Shown here piece after piece: positions 8,785 through 16,698 of a stretch of DNA of 57,993 bases; position 1 is the first letter of the stretch; every line of letters begins with the position of its first letter. Location: contig DIHE01000147.1 in the NCBI GenBank assembly GCA_002420005.1, forward strand, positions 133,671-191,663, in the 5' to 3' direction. Position numbers and translations under genes: made by a program. The stretch comes from Holophagales bacterium UBA5704 (lineage in GTDB: Bacteria > Acidobacteriota > Thermoanaerobaculia > Multivoradales > UBA5704). Below the pieces are notes generated by a model that was given only the letters and a program-made list of their open reading frames with translations, ran no database searches and had not been told where the DNA came from.

Positions 8785-8793
8785 TCCCACCCC

Positions 8794-10899
8794 ATGACCA
8801 TCCATTCTCCCCAAGACATTTCCGTGACGGCCGCCGCTCCCGAAGCCCGCGAGCGGCTGCGCCGCTATGCGTTCATGAAGCTCACGCGGGATTTCGACTC
8901 CCGCTTTGAAGCCTTGCTGCTCACCGGCCGCGTCTCCAAATGGTACAGCGAGGTCGGCAACGAGGCCACCACCATCCCCGCCGGCCTGGCGCTCGAGCCC
9001 GGCGATGCGCTCTGCACCCTGCACCGCGACCTGGGAGCGATCCTCGCGGTCTATCTCGATCCGGCGCGCGCCTTCCCCGGCTTCGGCTTCGGCGCCCCGG
9101 ACGGCCGGCGCCCCGAGCCGGAGGCGATCCTCCGCCGGCTGGCCTGCCAGCTTCTCGGCAAGGGAGAAGGCTTCTCGCAGGGCGTCGAGCGCTCGTTCCA
9201 CTATGGCTATCTCGCCCCCGAGCACGGCATCCTGCACCTCGGCATGATCAGCCACCTCGGCACCATGATTCCGGTCGCCGCCGGGGCCGCGTTCGCCTTC
9301 CGCCAGAAAGGCACCGACCGCCTCTCGATCAACTTCATCGGCGACGGCGCCACCTCGACCGGCGACTTCCACGAAGGCCTCAACATGGCCGCGGTCTGGA
9401 AGCTGCCGTTCATCCTGGTGATCGAGAACAACCAGTACGCGTTCTCCACCCCCGCCCATCTGCAATATGCCGCCGAACGCCTGAGCGACCGGGCGATCGG
9501 CTACGGCATGGCCGGCGAGACGGTGGACGGCAACGATCCCGACGCCATGGCCGAAGCCCTCGCGCGCGCCGTGCAGCGCGCCCGCTCCGGCCAGGGGCCG
9601 ACGCTCATCGAGGCGATGCTCGGCCGCATGCGCGGCCACAGCGAAGGCGACGACTCGCTCAAGGTCGTCCCTCCGGACGAGCTGGCCGGCTACCTGGCCG
9701 CCGACCCGGTCCCTGCCTATGCGCGGCGGCTGGAGGCGGACGGCGTGCTCGACGCCGCCGGCCGCGAGCGGCTCGACGCCCGCATCCACGAGCTGGTCGA
9801 GCGCGCCATCGGCGGCGCCCTGGAAGCTGCGGCTCCGGAGGTGTCGGTGGCGATGCGGCCGGTGTTCGCTCCCGTGGAGAGGAACGAAAAGGACGACAAG
9901 GACGGCAAGGACGACAAGGACCAGGGGGAGAAGGAGACGACTTACATCGATGCGATCAACCAGGCGTTGCGCGAAGAAATGGAGCGCGATGCGTCGGTCG
10001 TTTTGATGGGGCAGGACATCGGGGTCTTCGAAGGTCCGTTCCGCACCACCAAGGGCCTGCACGGCCGCTGGCCGGAGCGGGTGCTCGACACGCCCATCGC
10101 CGAGAGCGGCACGATCGGCATCGCCATCGGCGCCTCGATCCTCGGCCACCGGCCGGTGGTCGAGATGCAGTTCGGCGACTTCGTCTCCTGCGGCTTCAAC
10201 CAGCTCGTCAACGTCGCCGCCAAGCTGTACTACCGCTGGGAGGTCCCCTGCCCGATCGTCATCCGCCTGCCCTCCGGCGGCGGCGTGGGGGCCGGGCCGT
10301 TCCACTCGCAGAACCCGGAAGGCTGGTTCGCCGGCACCGCGGGGTTGAAGGTGGTCTGCCCGGCGAGCCCGCGCGACGCGCGCGCCCTGCTCAAGGCGGC
10401 GATCCGCGACCCCAACCCGGTGATGTTCTTCGAGCACAAGTTCCTCTACCGGCGGATGAAGCAGGTTCTCCCCGCGGGGGATGACGTCGGCGTGATCGGC
10501 GAGGCCAAGGTGGTGCACCAGGGAGACCGCCTGACCCTGATCGGCTACGGCGCCTCCACCTGGACCTGCCTGGAAGCGGCCGAGGAGCTGCTCAAGGAGG
10601 GCATCGCGGCCGAGGTGATCGACCTGCGGACCCTGGTGCCCTACGACGAGGAGACCGTGCTCGCCTCGGTGAAGAAGACCGGGCGCGCGCTCATCGTCCA
10701 CGAGGCGCCGGTCACCCTGGGCTTCGGCGCCGAGGTGGCGGCGCGGCTCGCGGACGTGGCCTTCCCCTGGCTCGACGCGCCGATCCGGCGCGTGACCTAT
10801 CCCGACCGCCCGGTGCCGTATGCCCGGGTGCTGGAAAATGCGCTCCTGCCGACCAAGGAGAAGGTCCTCGCCGAGGCCCGGGCGCTGCTCAAGTTCTGA
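8794..10899 (+). CDS. 2-oxoacid dehydrogenase E1, alpha and beta subunits fused
   Basis: 701 aa. Residues 25-350 are an E1-alpha domain with the thiamine-diphosphate motif GDG (183-185) through ENNQYA. Residues 385-701 are an E1-beta domain (YIDAINQALREEM, DIGVFEGPF, RLPSGGGVGAGPFHS, and the C-terminal transketolase-like domain). Such E1 enzymes decarboxylate pyruvate or a branched-chain 2-oxoacid and pass the acyl group to lipoyl-E2. No E2 or E3 gene is nearby. The domains are joined by a Lys/Asp/Gly linker (residues 366-377) encoded by four 9-bp units that also occur as intergenic repeats. A hotdog-protein gene follows after 18 bp. Confidence 0.88.
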   Translation: MTIHSPQDISVTAAAPEARERLRRYAFMKLTRDFDSRFEALLLTGRVSKWYSEVGNEATTIPAGLALEPGDALCTLHRDLGAILAVYLDPARAFPGFGFGAPDGRRPEPEAILRRLACQLLGKGEGFSQGVERSFHYGYLAPEHGILHLGMISHLGTMIPVAAGAAFAFRQKGTDRLSINFIGDGATSTGDFHEGLNMAAVWKLPFILVIENNQYAFSTPAHLQYAAERLSDRAIGYGMAGETVDGNDPDAMAEALARAVQRARSGQGPTLIEAMLGRMRGHSEGDDSLKVVPPDELAGYLAADPVPAYARRLEADGVLDAAGRERLDARIHELVERAIGGALEAAAPEVSVAMRPVFAPVERNEKDDKDGKDDKDQGEKETTYIDAINQALREEMERDASVVLMGQDIGVFEGPFRTTKGLHGRWPERVLDTPIAESGTIGIAIGASILGHRPVVEMQFGDFVSCGFNQLVNVAAKLYYRWEVPCPIVIRLPSGGGVGAGPFHSQNPEGWFAGTAGLKVVCPASPRDARALLKAAIRDPNPVMFFEHKFLYRRMKQVLPAGDDVGVIGEAKVVHQGDRLTLIGYGASTWTCLEAAEELLKEGIAAEVIDLRTLVPYDEETVLASVKKTGRALIVHEAPVTLGFGAEVAARLADVAFPWLDAPIRRVTYPDRPVPYARVLENALLPTKEKVLAEARALLKF
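9889..9924 (+). repeat. Four tandem 9-bp AAGGAC units inside the E1 linker
   Basis: The units AAGGACGAC, AAGGACGGC, AAGGACGAC and AAGGACCAG follow without gaps and in codon phase, each encoding Lys-Asp-x. The same unit builds the inverted repeats at 21.82 and 38.42 kb. Here only one arm is present. Confidence 0.75.
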
Positions 10900-10917
10900 G
10901 GACCGGGGAGGGATTCG

Positions 10918-11415
10918 ATGGAGAACGCCCGGTTCGAGAAGCGGCGGCGGCAGATGCTGCAGCCGTTCTTGATGAAGCTGTTCTATCTCGCCAAGCTGCC
11001 GCTCGCCTTCGTCGCCGGCCTGCGCCTCACCGAGCTCGACGAGCGGCGCGCGGCGGTCACCGTGCCGTACGGCTGGCGCACCACGAATCCCTTCCGCTCC
11101 ACCTACTTCGCGGCCCTCGCCATGGCCGCGGAGCTCTCCACCGGCGCCCTCGCCATGCTGCAGACCGATTTGGCGCCGCGCCCGGTCGCCCTGCTGATCG
11201 TCGGCTTGACCGCCGGCTTCGAAAAAAAGGCGACCGGTACGACCACCTTCGTCTGTGAGCAGGGAGACCTGCTCGCAGACGCCGTGGCCCGCACCGTGGC
11301 GACCGGCGAGCCGGCCACCGCCACCGTCGAGACGATCGGCCGCTCCGCCGACGGCACGGTGGTGGCGCGCTTCACCTTCACCTGGTCCTTCAAGGCCCGG
11401 GCGGCGAAAGGCTGA
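10918..11415 (+). CDS. DUF4442-type hotdog-fold protein (thioesterase-like)
   Basis: 165 aa, starting 8 nt after a GGGGAGGG-like ribosome binding site. The central helix and strands match the DUF4442/PaaI hotdog layout: TTNPFRSTYFAALAMAAELSTG in the position of the long hotdog helix, then strands around VGLTAGFEKKATG. Hotdog proteins of this type usually hydrolyse acyl-CoA or acyl-ACP thioesters, but DUF4442 members are uncharacterised. It sits between the fused E1 gene (18 bp upstream) and a nitrilase-like gene (3 bp downstream), so it is almost surely in their operon and may act on the same acyl thioester. Confidence 0.7.
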   Translation: MENARFEKRRRQMLQPFLMKLFYLAKLPLAFVAGLRLTELDERRAAVTVPYGWRTTNPFRSTYFAALAMAAELSTGALAMLQTDLAPRPVALLIVGLTAGFEKKATGTTTFVCEQGDLLADAVARTVATGEPATATVETIGRSADGTVVARFTFTWSFKARAAKG

Positions 11416-11418
11416 CCG

Positions 11419-12240
11419 ATGCGCGTCGCCCTGGCCCAGCTCGCCGCCGGCCCGGATCGCGAGGCGAACCTCGCCCGCGCCCTCGACACCATGGGCGAAG
11501 CGCGCCGCGCCGGGGCCGATCTCATCGCCTTCCCCGAGGTCGTCCTCGACCGCTTCTTCCCGCAGGTCCCCGGCGACCGCAAGGCGTTGGAGCTGGCCGA
11601 GCCGGTCCCCGGGCCGATCTGCGAACGGATCGCCGCGCGGGCGCGCGAGCTGGGCCTGGTCACCGTGTTCAACCTCTACGAGCTCGATCCGGCCACCGGC
11701 CGCCGTTTCGACAGCTCGCCGGTCTTCGACGCGGACGGCCGCCTGCTCGGCGTCACCCGGATGATCCACATCACGGACTACGAGGGGTTCCACGAGCAGA
11801 GCTACTACGACCCGGGGGATCGCGGAGTGCCCGTCTACGCGACCCGGGTGGGGAAGATCGGCGTCGCCATCTGCTACGACCGCCACTACCCGGAGGTGAT
11901 GCGTGCCCTCGGCGTCGGCGGTGCCGAGCTGGTGGTGATTCCGCAGGCGGGCACCCTCGGCGAGTGGCCCGAAGGGCTCTACGAAGCCGAGGTGCGCACC
12001 GCCGCCTTCCAGAACGGCTATTTCGTCGCCCTCGCCAACCGGGTGGGCCTCGAGGGGAAGCTCCATTTCGCGGGAGAGTCCTTCGCCGTCGATCCCGAAG
12101 GGAAGGTCCTCGCCCGCGGCAGGAGCGGGGAGGAAGACCTGGTCCTCGCCGACCTGGACCTCGCCGCCTGCGCCACCTCCACCGCCCGCCGCCTCTTCTG
12201 GCGCCACCGCCGGCCCGAGCTCTACGCAAGCTGGCCCTGA
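11419..12240 (+). CDS. Carbon-nitrogen hydrolase (nitrilase superfamily)
   Basis: 273 aa, the normal length. Glu40 in AFPEV and Cys152 in AICYDRHYPEV match two of the three catalytic residues. The usual catalytic Lys, normally in an R-K-x-H stretch, aligns with Met115 in GVTRMIHITDYEGFHEQ, so the classic Glu-Lys-Cys triad looks incomplete unless another Lys substitutes. The rest resembles the N-carbamoylputrescine-amidase/beta-ureidopropionase branch. It begins 3 bp after the hotdog gene and is probably translated with it. The substrate is unknown. Confidence 0.85.
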   Translation: MRVALAQLAAGPDREANLARALDTMGEARRAGADLIAFPEVVLDRFFPQVPGDRKALELAEPVPGPICERIAARARELGLVTVFNLYELDPATGRRFDSSPVFDADGRLLGVTRMIHITDYEGFHEQSYYDPGDRGVPVYATRVGKIGVAICYDRHYPEVMRALGVGGAELVVIPQAGTLGEWPEGLYEAEVRTAAFQNGYFVALANRVGLEGKLHFAGESFAVDPEGKVLARGRSGEEDLVLADLDLAACATSTARRLFWRHRRPELYASWP

Positions 12241-12293
12241 GGTGGAGACCCTCCGGGCGGCCCCCTCGCGCTCCAGGGATCTCTTGTGAAAGA

Positions 12294-12317
12294 ATCCCTC
12301 CTCCCGAAAGGAGGGAT
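12294..12317 (+). promoter_or_regulatory. Hairpin sequestering the ketosynthase Shine-Dalgarno
   Basis: A perfect 9-bp stem pairs 12294-12302 (ATCCCTCCT) with 12309-12317 (AGGAGGGAT) across the 6-nt loop CCCGAA. The 3' arm contains the only good Shine-Dalgarno sequence (AAAGGAGGG) before the ketosynthase, and the 5' arm resembles the anti-SD end of 16S rRNA. There is no T-run, so it is not a terminator. It could lower or gate translation, as in RNA thermometers. Confidence 0.5.
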
Positions 12318-12323
12318 CGAGCC

Positions 12324-13898
12324 CTGCGCAGAGTCGGCGTTTTCGGCTGGGGGCTGGTGGCGCCCCGGTCTCCCAACATCCAGGCTTTCGAGCGGAACCT
12401 CGCCGCGGCGGAGAGTTGGCTGTCGCCGTTCAACGGTTATGGTCCCGACAACTTCCTCGTCGGCCGGCCGGAGTTCTCCTTCGAGGAGTACCGGGGCTGG
12501 CTGGCCGAGCGCTTCCCTCCCAACCGCTTCAAGCAGCTCCAGGAGAAGATGGACCTGCCCCCCCTCTATGCCGTGGGAGCGTTCATCCAGGCCCTGGCGC
12601 AGAACCCCGGGATCGAGGAGGAGCTGCACCGCCTCGGCACCGCCGCCCACGTCTACGTCGGCACCGGTCTCGGCAACATCGACACGATCGGCGGCGAGGC
12701 CGTGCGGCTCGCCAAGGCGCAGAGCCGGTGGGACCGCTTCTGGGCCGAGCGCAATCCCGAGATCGCCGCCTGGCGGGCACGGGTCCCGGAGGAGCGGATC
12801 GCCGTCTGGCCCGATGCTCCGGTGCCGCCCGAGACGGTGGCGAATCCCGAGGACCGCCGCGAAGCCGAGGATGCCTGGTGGCACTACTGGGCCGGCCGCT
12901 CGGCCGATCTCGGCGCCTACTTGCGCGAGCTCGCCGCCATCGAAGGCCTGGCGGTCGAGGGCGAGGTCGAAGCGGCCAAGATGAGCGTGCTCAAGGAGAA
13001 GCAGCGGCGACTGGTGCAGCTCCAGAAGACCTGGGGTTTCCCGACACCCCCCTGGCAGGCGGTCTCGGCCAACCTGGTGTGGAACATCCAAAACACCCCG
13101 GCGGCGCAGATCTCGATGCTCGGCCGGATCACCGGCCTCGCGTTCGCGCCGGTGGCGGCCTGCTCCACCTTCGGCGTCTCCTTGAAGCTCGCCATCGACA
13201 CCATCCAGCGCGGCGAGGCGAAGGCCGTCGTCGTCGGCGCCACCGATCCGCCGCCGCATCCGCTGAGCGTCGGAGCCTTCTACGCCGCGCGGGTCATCTC
13301 CTCCGATGCCGCGGTCTCCAAGCCGCTCACCGAGATGCGCGGCACGCACGTGGCCGGCGGCTCGGTGGTGTGGATCGTCGGCGACCTCGAGCACATGCAG
13401 GGCCTCGGGTTCAAACCGCTCGGCATGGAGCCCCTCGCCGTGGGGGTCAGCTCGGATGCGGGCCACATCATCACCCCGTCGACGGAAGGCCCGACCGCGG
13501 CGATGGAGCAGGCGTTCGCCGCTTCCGGGGTCGCCCCGGAGGAGATCGGTACCTGGGACCTCCACGCCACCGCCACCCCCGGCGACTTCAAGGAGGTGGC
13601 GACGATGCGCGCCCTGGTCCCCGGCTCCGTGCTGGTCACCGCCCGCAAGGGAACCTTCGGCCACGGCATGTCCGCCGGCGGAGGCTGGGAGCTGACCGCG
13701 CAGTACCTCGGGTACGAGAGAGGGACGGTCCTCCCCACCTCGACCGCCCGCCGCGAGCTCAACGCCCACATCGCCCAGGTGCACGACCTGTTCGCCTTCG
13801 ACGAGCCCTGCGGCTTCCCGGCCGGTGCGGCCGGGAAGCTCTCGATGGGCATCGGCGGCATCAACGCCTGCGTGATCTCCCGCCCCTGGAAGAGCTGA
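12324..13898 (+). CDS. Divergent beta-ketoacyl synthase-like (thiolase-fold) protein
   Basis: 524 aa from an apparent CTG start. No ATG, GTG or TTG occurs in frame before the conserved first strand (RRVGVFGWG), and the CTG lies 9 nt after GGAGG. The C-terminal two thirds match ketosynthases: nucleophile Cys280 in AACSTFG, His414 in WDLHATATPGD, and Lys442 and His447 in KGTFGHG. An insert of about 200 residues rich in Trp and charge (near 40-250) replaces the usual N-terminal half, so this is not a standard FabB/FabF. It lies 83 bp after the nitrilase-like gene and probably extends the E1-hotdog operon. The product is unknown. Confidence 0.75.
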   Translation: MRRVGVFGWGLVAPRSPNIQAFERNLAAAESWLSPFNGYGPDNFLVGRPEFSFEEYRGWLAERFPPNRFKQLQEKMDLPPLYAVGAFIQALAQNPGIEEELHRLGTAAHVYVGTGLGNIDTIGGEAVRLAKAQSRWDRFWAERNPEIAAWRARVPEERIAVWPDAPVPPETVANPEDRREAEDAWWHYWAGRSADLGAYLRELAAIEGLAVEGEVEAAKMSVLKEKQRRLVQLQKTWGFPTPPWQAVSANLVWNIQNTPAAQISMLGRITGLAFAPVAACSTFGVSLKLAIDTIQRGEAKAVVVGATDPPPHPLSVGAFYAARVISSDAAVSKPLTEMRGTHVAGGSVVWIVGDLEHMQGLGFKPLGMEPLAVGVSSDAGHIITPSTEGPTAAMEQAFAASGVAPEEIGTWDLHATATPGDFKEVATMRALVPGSVLVTARKGTFGHGMSAGGGWELTAQYLGYERGTVLPTSTARRELNAHIAQVHDLFAFDEPCGFPAGAAGKLSMGIGGINACVISRPWKS

Positions 13899-13901
13899 GG
13901 C

Positions 13902-14540
13902 CTAGACGCGCTCCCGCGACCGGTGAGGGGCAGGCTCCGCCTGCCCCTCGGCCGGCGCCTTCTCCACCCTCCCCACGGCGTCCAGCTCCTTTTCGAGGGC
14001 CGCCTCGGAGACGTAGTGGATGCGGGCGTTCTTCTGGTAGTTCTCGGCCTCGGTGATCCGCTGGTTGAGCAGGCGGTTGTGGCGGAAGTCCGCCACGAGC
14101 TGCTTCACCTCCGGGTAGAGAAGGCCGCCCACCGCGAGGACGAAGGCGAAGGCATCCTCCCAGATCGGGATGAACGGGGCCATCACGATGAGGCCGCCGA
14201 GGGTGAGGCCGCCGAGCGCAAAGACGACGCGCGCCGTGGCATCCCCTTTGCGCCAGACGTCGTAGCCCGACCGCTCCAGCCGCGTCTGCTCGATCGCGTC
14301 GGGAAGGTAGGCCGGCAGCGCAACCTCCAGCACCTCGCGCTCCAGCGTCTCCCAGTAGGACGGCGTGCCGCCGTTCTCGACATAGCTCTCGTGGATCTCT
14401 GCGAGCTTGCGGCGCGCGATCTCGATCAGGCGGCCCTGCGCCTCGTTGGGGAGCAGACCGCGCCGCGCGTGCTCGCATTCCTGGAGCACCGCGAACAGGA
14501 CGTTGCTCAAATCGAAGGATGAACCGGCGACATTCAACAT
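13902..14540 (-). CDS. Membrane protein of unknown function, last gene of the SPFH cluster
   Basis: 212 aa. A soluble helical N-terminal half (to about residue 105) is followed by two adjacent membrane segments (VVFALGGLTLGGLIVMAPF and AFAFVLAVGGLLYP), then a cytoplasmic helical tail ending in a charged Glu/Arg stretch. I do not recognise the family. It starts 10 bp after the SPFH lipoprotein gene, so it is likely co-transcribed. It might anchor or assist the SPFH assembly (inference). Confidence 0.65.
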   Translation of the reverse strand: MLNVAGSSFDLSNVLFAVLQECEHARRGLLPNEAQGRLIEIARRKLAEIHESYVENGGTPSYWETLEREVLEVALPAYLPDAIEQTRLERSGYDVWRKGDATARVVFALGGLTLGGLIVMAPFIPIWEDAFAFVLAVGGLLYPEVKQLVADFRHNRLLNQRITEAENYQKNARIHYVSEAALEKELDAVGRVEKAPAEGQAEPAPHRSRERV

Positions 14541-14550
14541 GGCCGGCTCC

Positions 14551-15606
14551 TCACTGGTCCTGCTGCTGCCGGGCGTTGTCGAGCACCTGCTGCCGGTACT
14601 GCACGACGCCGAGCTGCTCCAGCAGGCGGTTGCCGTCGACGATCGTATTGCCACCCGGCAGCTTGGGAAGCTGGCGGATCTCCTTTTTCTGGAGCGCTTC
14701 GATGAGCTGCAGATTGACATAGGCGTCGCCCGCGCTGCTGTTGAGCGCCGAGCGCTCCTTGCGGATGCCCTCCGCCTGCGCCGCCTTTTCGGCGAGCGTC
14801 GCCTGCGCCTGCTGCTGGCGCTGCACGACATAGGCGTCGGCATTCCTCTTCGCCTGCTCGAAGTCACCCTGGGCGCGGGTGAGCTGCTCGGACAGCTCGG
14901 CGACCTTGGCCTGCAGATTCGCCTGATTGACCTCCTGCGTCGCCAGGATCTCGGCCTCCAGCTTCTCGGCCGTCTTCTCGGCTTCCTTGCGCGCATTGAT
15001 CAGGTTCTGGTACTCGGCCTTGAACGAGAAATCGCCGAGCAGGACCTGCTCGACCACCACGCCGTAGGGCTGCAGGTGCGCCGCCAACAGGGCGGTGGCG
15101 TCGTTCGCCGCCGCGAAGCGGAGCTTCGGGTTGTAGAAGTCCTCCGAGTTCAGGCGATTCATCACATCGCGGATGTAGGCGCGGGCCTGCGGCCGGACCA
15201 GGCGCTCCTGCAACGTGTCGGTGTCCGGTGCCACCGTTTTCCAGACCTGGGGAACCTTGGTGGCGTCGATCCGCCAGCGCACCGTGACGTCGGTCTCGAT
15301 GTCGTTGCCGTCGCGCGTCTTGAACCGCAGGTCGTCCTTGCCATCGCGGTCGCCGGCGGCCGCTTCCGCGGTCATCACCAGATTGCGCAGCGAGACGTCG
15401 TAGGTCTTCCAATCGTTGATGATCGGCAGGAAGAAATGGGTGGCACCGGGCTCCTTGAGCTCGTAGGAGCCGGTGAGCTTGTTGAACTTCACCCCGATCT
15501 CGGTCGCCTCCGTGGTGTGCGGAACGCAGCCGGTGAGACCGGTCGCCGCGAGAAACAGCAGGCCGAGGGTGGAAAAGAGAGCCGCCGGTCGATTCGTTGT
15601 GTGCAT
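14551..15606 (-). CDS. SPFH/Band 7 (prohibitin-like) lipoprotein
   Basis: 351 aa. A signal peptide ends in the lipobox LTGC (Cys27). Residues 35-200 form the Band 7 fold (VGVKFNKLTGSY-like start, TDVTVRWRID, ARAYIRDVMNRL). Residues 205-300 form a long Ala/Glu/Gln coiled coil (EAEKTAEKLEAEILATQEV and onward), and the tail is Gln rich. SPFH proteins build ring-like membrane scaffolds. An acylated member placed next to a membrane-spanning paralogue (10 bp upstream) suggests a hetero-oligomer such as HflK-HflC, but facing the periplasm. No protease motif is present. Confidence 0.82.
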   Translation of the reverse strand: MHTTNRPAALFSTLGLLFLAATGLTGCVPHTTEATEIGVKFNKLTGSYELKEPGATHFFLPIINDWKTYDVSLRNLVMTAEAAAGDRDGKDDLRFKTRDGNDIETDVTVRWRIDATKVPQVWKTVAPDTDTLQERLVRPQARAYIRDVMNRLNSEDFYNPKLRFAAANDATALLAAHLQPYGVVVEQVLLGDFSFKAEYQNLINARKEAEKTAEKLEAEILATQEVNQANLQAKVAELSEQLTRAQGDFEQAKRNADAYVVQRQQQAQATLAEKAAQAEGIRKERSALNSSAGDAYVNLQLIEALQKKEIRQLPKLPGGNTIVDGNRLLEQLGVVQYRQQVLDNARQQQDQ

Positions 15607-15615
15607 GATCTTCTC

Positions 15616-16668
15616 TTACCGGTCCTTGCCGGAGACGATGCTGCCCAGATCGGTGGGGTCTTCGGTGATGTAGATGGGACCCTTGATGGCGTTGAGCAGC
15701 GCGAGGCCGCGGCGCAGCCGCAGGAGCTTGGCCGAGCCGGAGCCTTCGAGCGCGCGGTTGATCAGCTCGGTGCCTTCCGCCTCGGCGCTCTTGACCAGCA
15801 GGTCGGCCTCCGCCCGCTTCTGCCGCTCATAGAGCTCTTTTTTCGCGCGGATCTCGGTGATCTGCGCGTTGAACTCGGAGGTGCGCACGTTGATCAGGTT
15901 CTGCCCTTCCGCCTTCATCTGGTTGAGCCGGGTCTGCACCTCCGACTGCTTGGTGAATTCCCGGTTGGCGAGCACCGACTGATCCTGGATCTTTTTCTGC
16001 TCGGTGAGCGCCTGGAAGGTCTCCGGGTAGTCGTATTGGCGCACCAGCAGATCGGTCAGGACGAGACCGTTGGCGGTGAAGCGCTGCGCCAGGTCCTTCT
16101 TGAGCGCCTGCACGCGGACCAGCCGCTGCTCATGGTAGAACTGCTCGGCGAGCAATTCGCCCAGATACCGCTTGACCAGCGGATCGGTGAAGCGGATGAC
16201 CACCGCCTCCTCGTAGGCGGTGGTGAGCCCGAACTGCGAGGCGATCTTGTACGGGTCCTTGATCCGGTAGAGCACCGTGACGTCCACGTCCACGGGGTAG
16301 CCGTCGACCGTCGGGACCTTGATCGCGGGACGCTGCTGATGCCCGGCGCCGCGTTCCGCCGGATGGTTGGTGAACTCCACCGCCTGAATGTCGCGCGGGA
16401 ACGTATGGATCGCCTCATAGCTCGCGATCTCCCGGCGGTAGCCGGCGGTCACCGGCTCCTTCTGCAACCCTTTGCTCGGCCCGTAGGAGATCTGGCGGAC
16501 GCCGACCTCTCCCGGCGGAACGTAGGTGATCACGCAGGAGCGGAGGAGGAAGAGGGGCACCAGCACCAGCGCAAGGCGCCAGACGAGCTTGCCGAGCCGC
16601 CCCCGCAGCTGCTGCAGGAACGGCGACTGCACGGTGAAACGAGGAGGCTTCTTCAAGGATTCTGACAT
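15616..16668 (-). CDS. SPFH/Band 7 membrane protein
   Basis: 350 aa when started at the ATG at 16668, which follows AGGGGAAAAA. An in-frame ATG at 16689 adds 7 residues but lacks a ribosome binding site. One membrane helix (about residues 28-45, LVWRLALVLVPLFLLRSCV) precedes the Band 7 domain (YVPPGEVGVRQ, VDVDVTVLYRIKDPYKIA), which leads into a coiled coil (KKELYERQKRAEADLLVKSAEAEG). This is the HflK/prohibitin layout. It pairs with the SPFH lipoprotein 9 bp downstream. Confidence 0.82.
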   Translation of the reverse strand: MSESLKKPPRFTVQSPFLQQLRGRLGKLVWRLALVLVPLFLLRSCVITYVPPGEVGVRQISYGPSKGLQKEPVTAGYRREIASYEAIHTFPRDIQAVEFTNHPAERGAGHQQRPAIKVPTVDGYPVDVDVTVLYRIKDPYKIASQFGLTTAYEEAVVIRFTDPLVKRYLGELLAEQFYHEQRLVRVQALKKDLAQRFTANGLVLTDLLVRQYDYPETFQALTEQKKIQDQSVLANREFTKQSEVQTRLNQMKAEGQNLINVRTSEFNAQITEIRAKKELYERQKRAEADLLVKSAEAEGTELINRALEGSGSAKLLRLRRGLALLNAIKGPIYITEDPTDLGSIVSGKDR

Positions 16669-16698
16669 TGGTTTTTCCCCTGGGGGCATGAGGTGGGA

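Noticed and set aside
6544..12207. A continuous open frame of 1,887 codons on the minus strand
   Set aside because: It lies opposite the kinase, E1, hotdog and nitrilase genes, whose plus-strand proteins carry clear motifs. Long antisense open frames are common at this GC content, and the translation has no recognisable domain.
12294..12317. The hairpin before the ketosynthase as a terminator of the nitrilase gene
   Set aside because: There is no T-run, and the 3' arm is exactly the Shine-Dalgarno sequence of the next gene.
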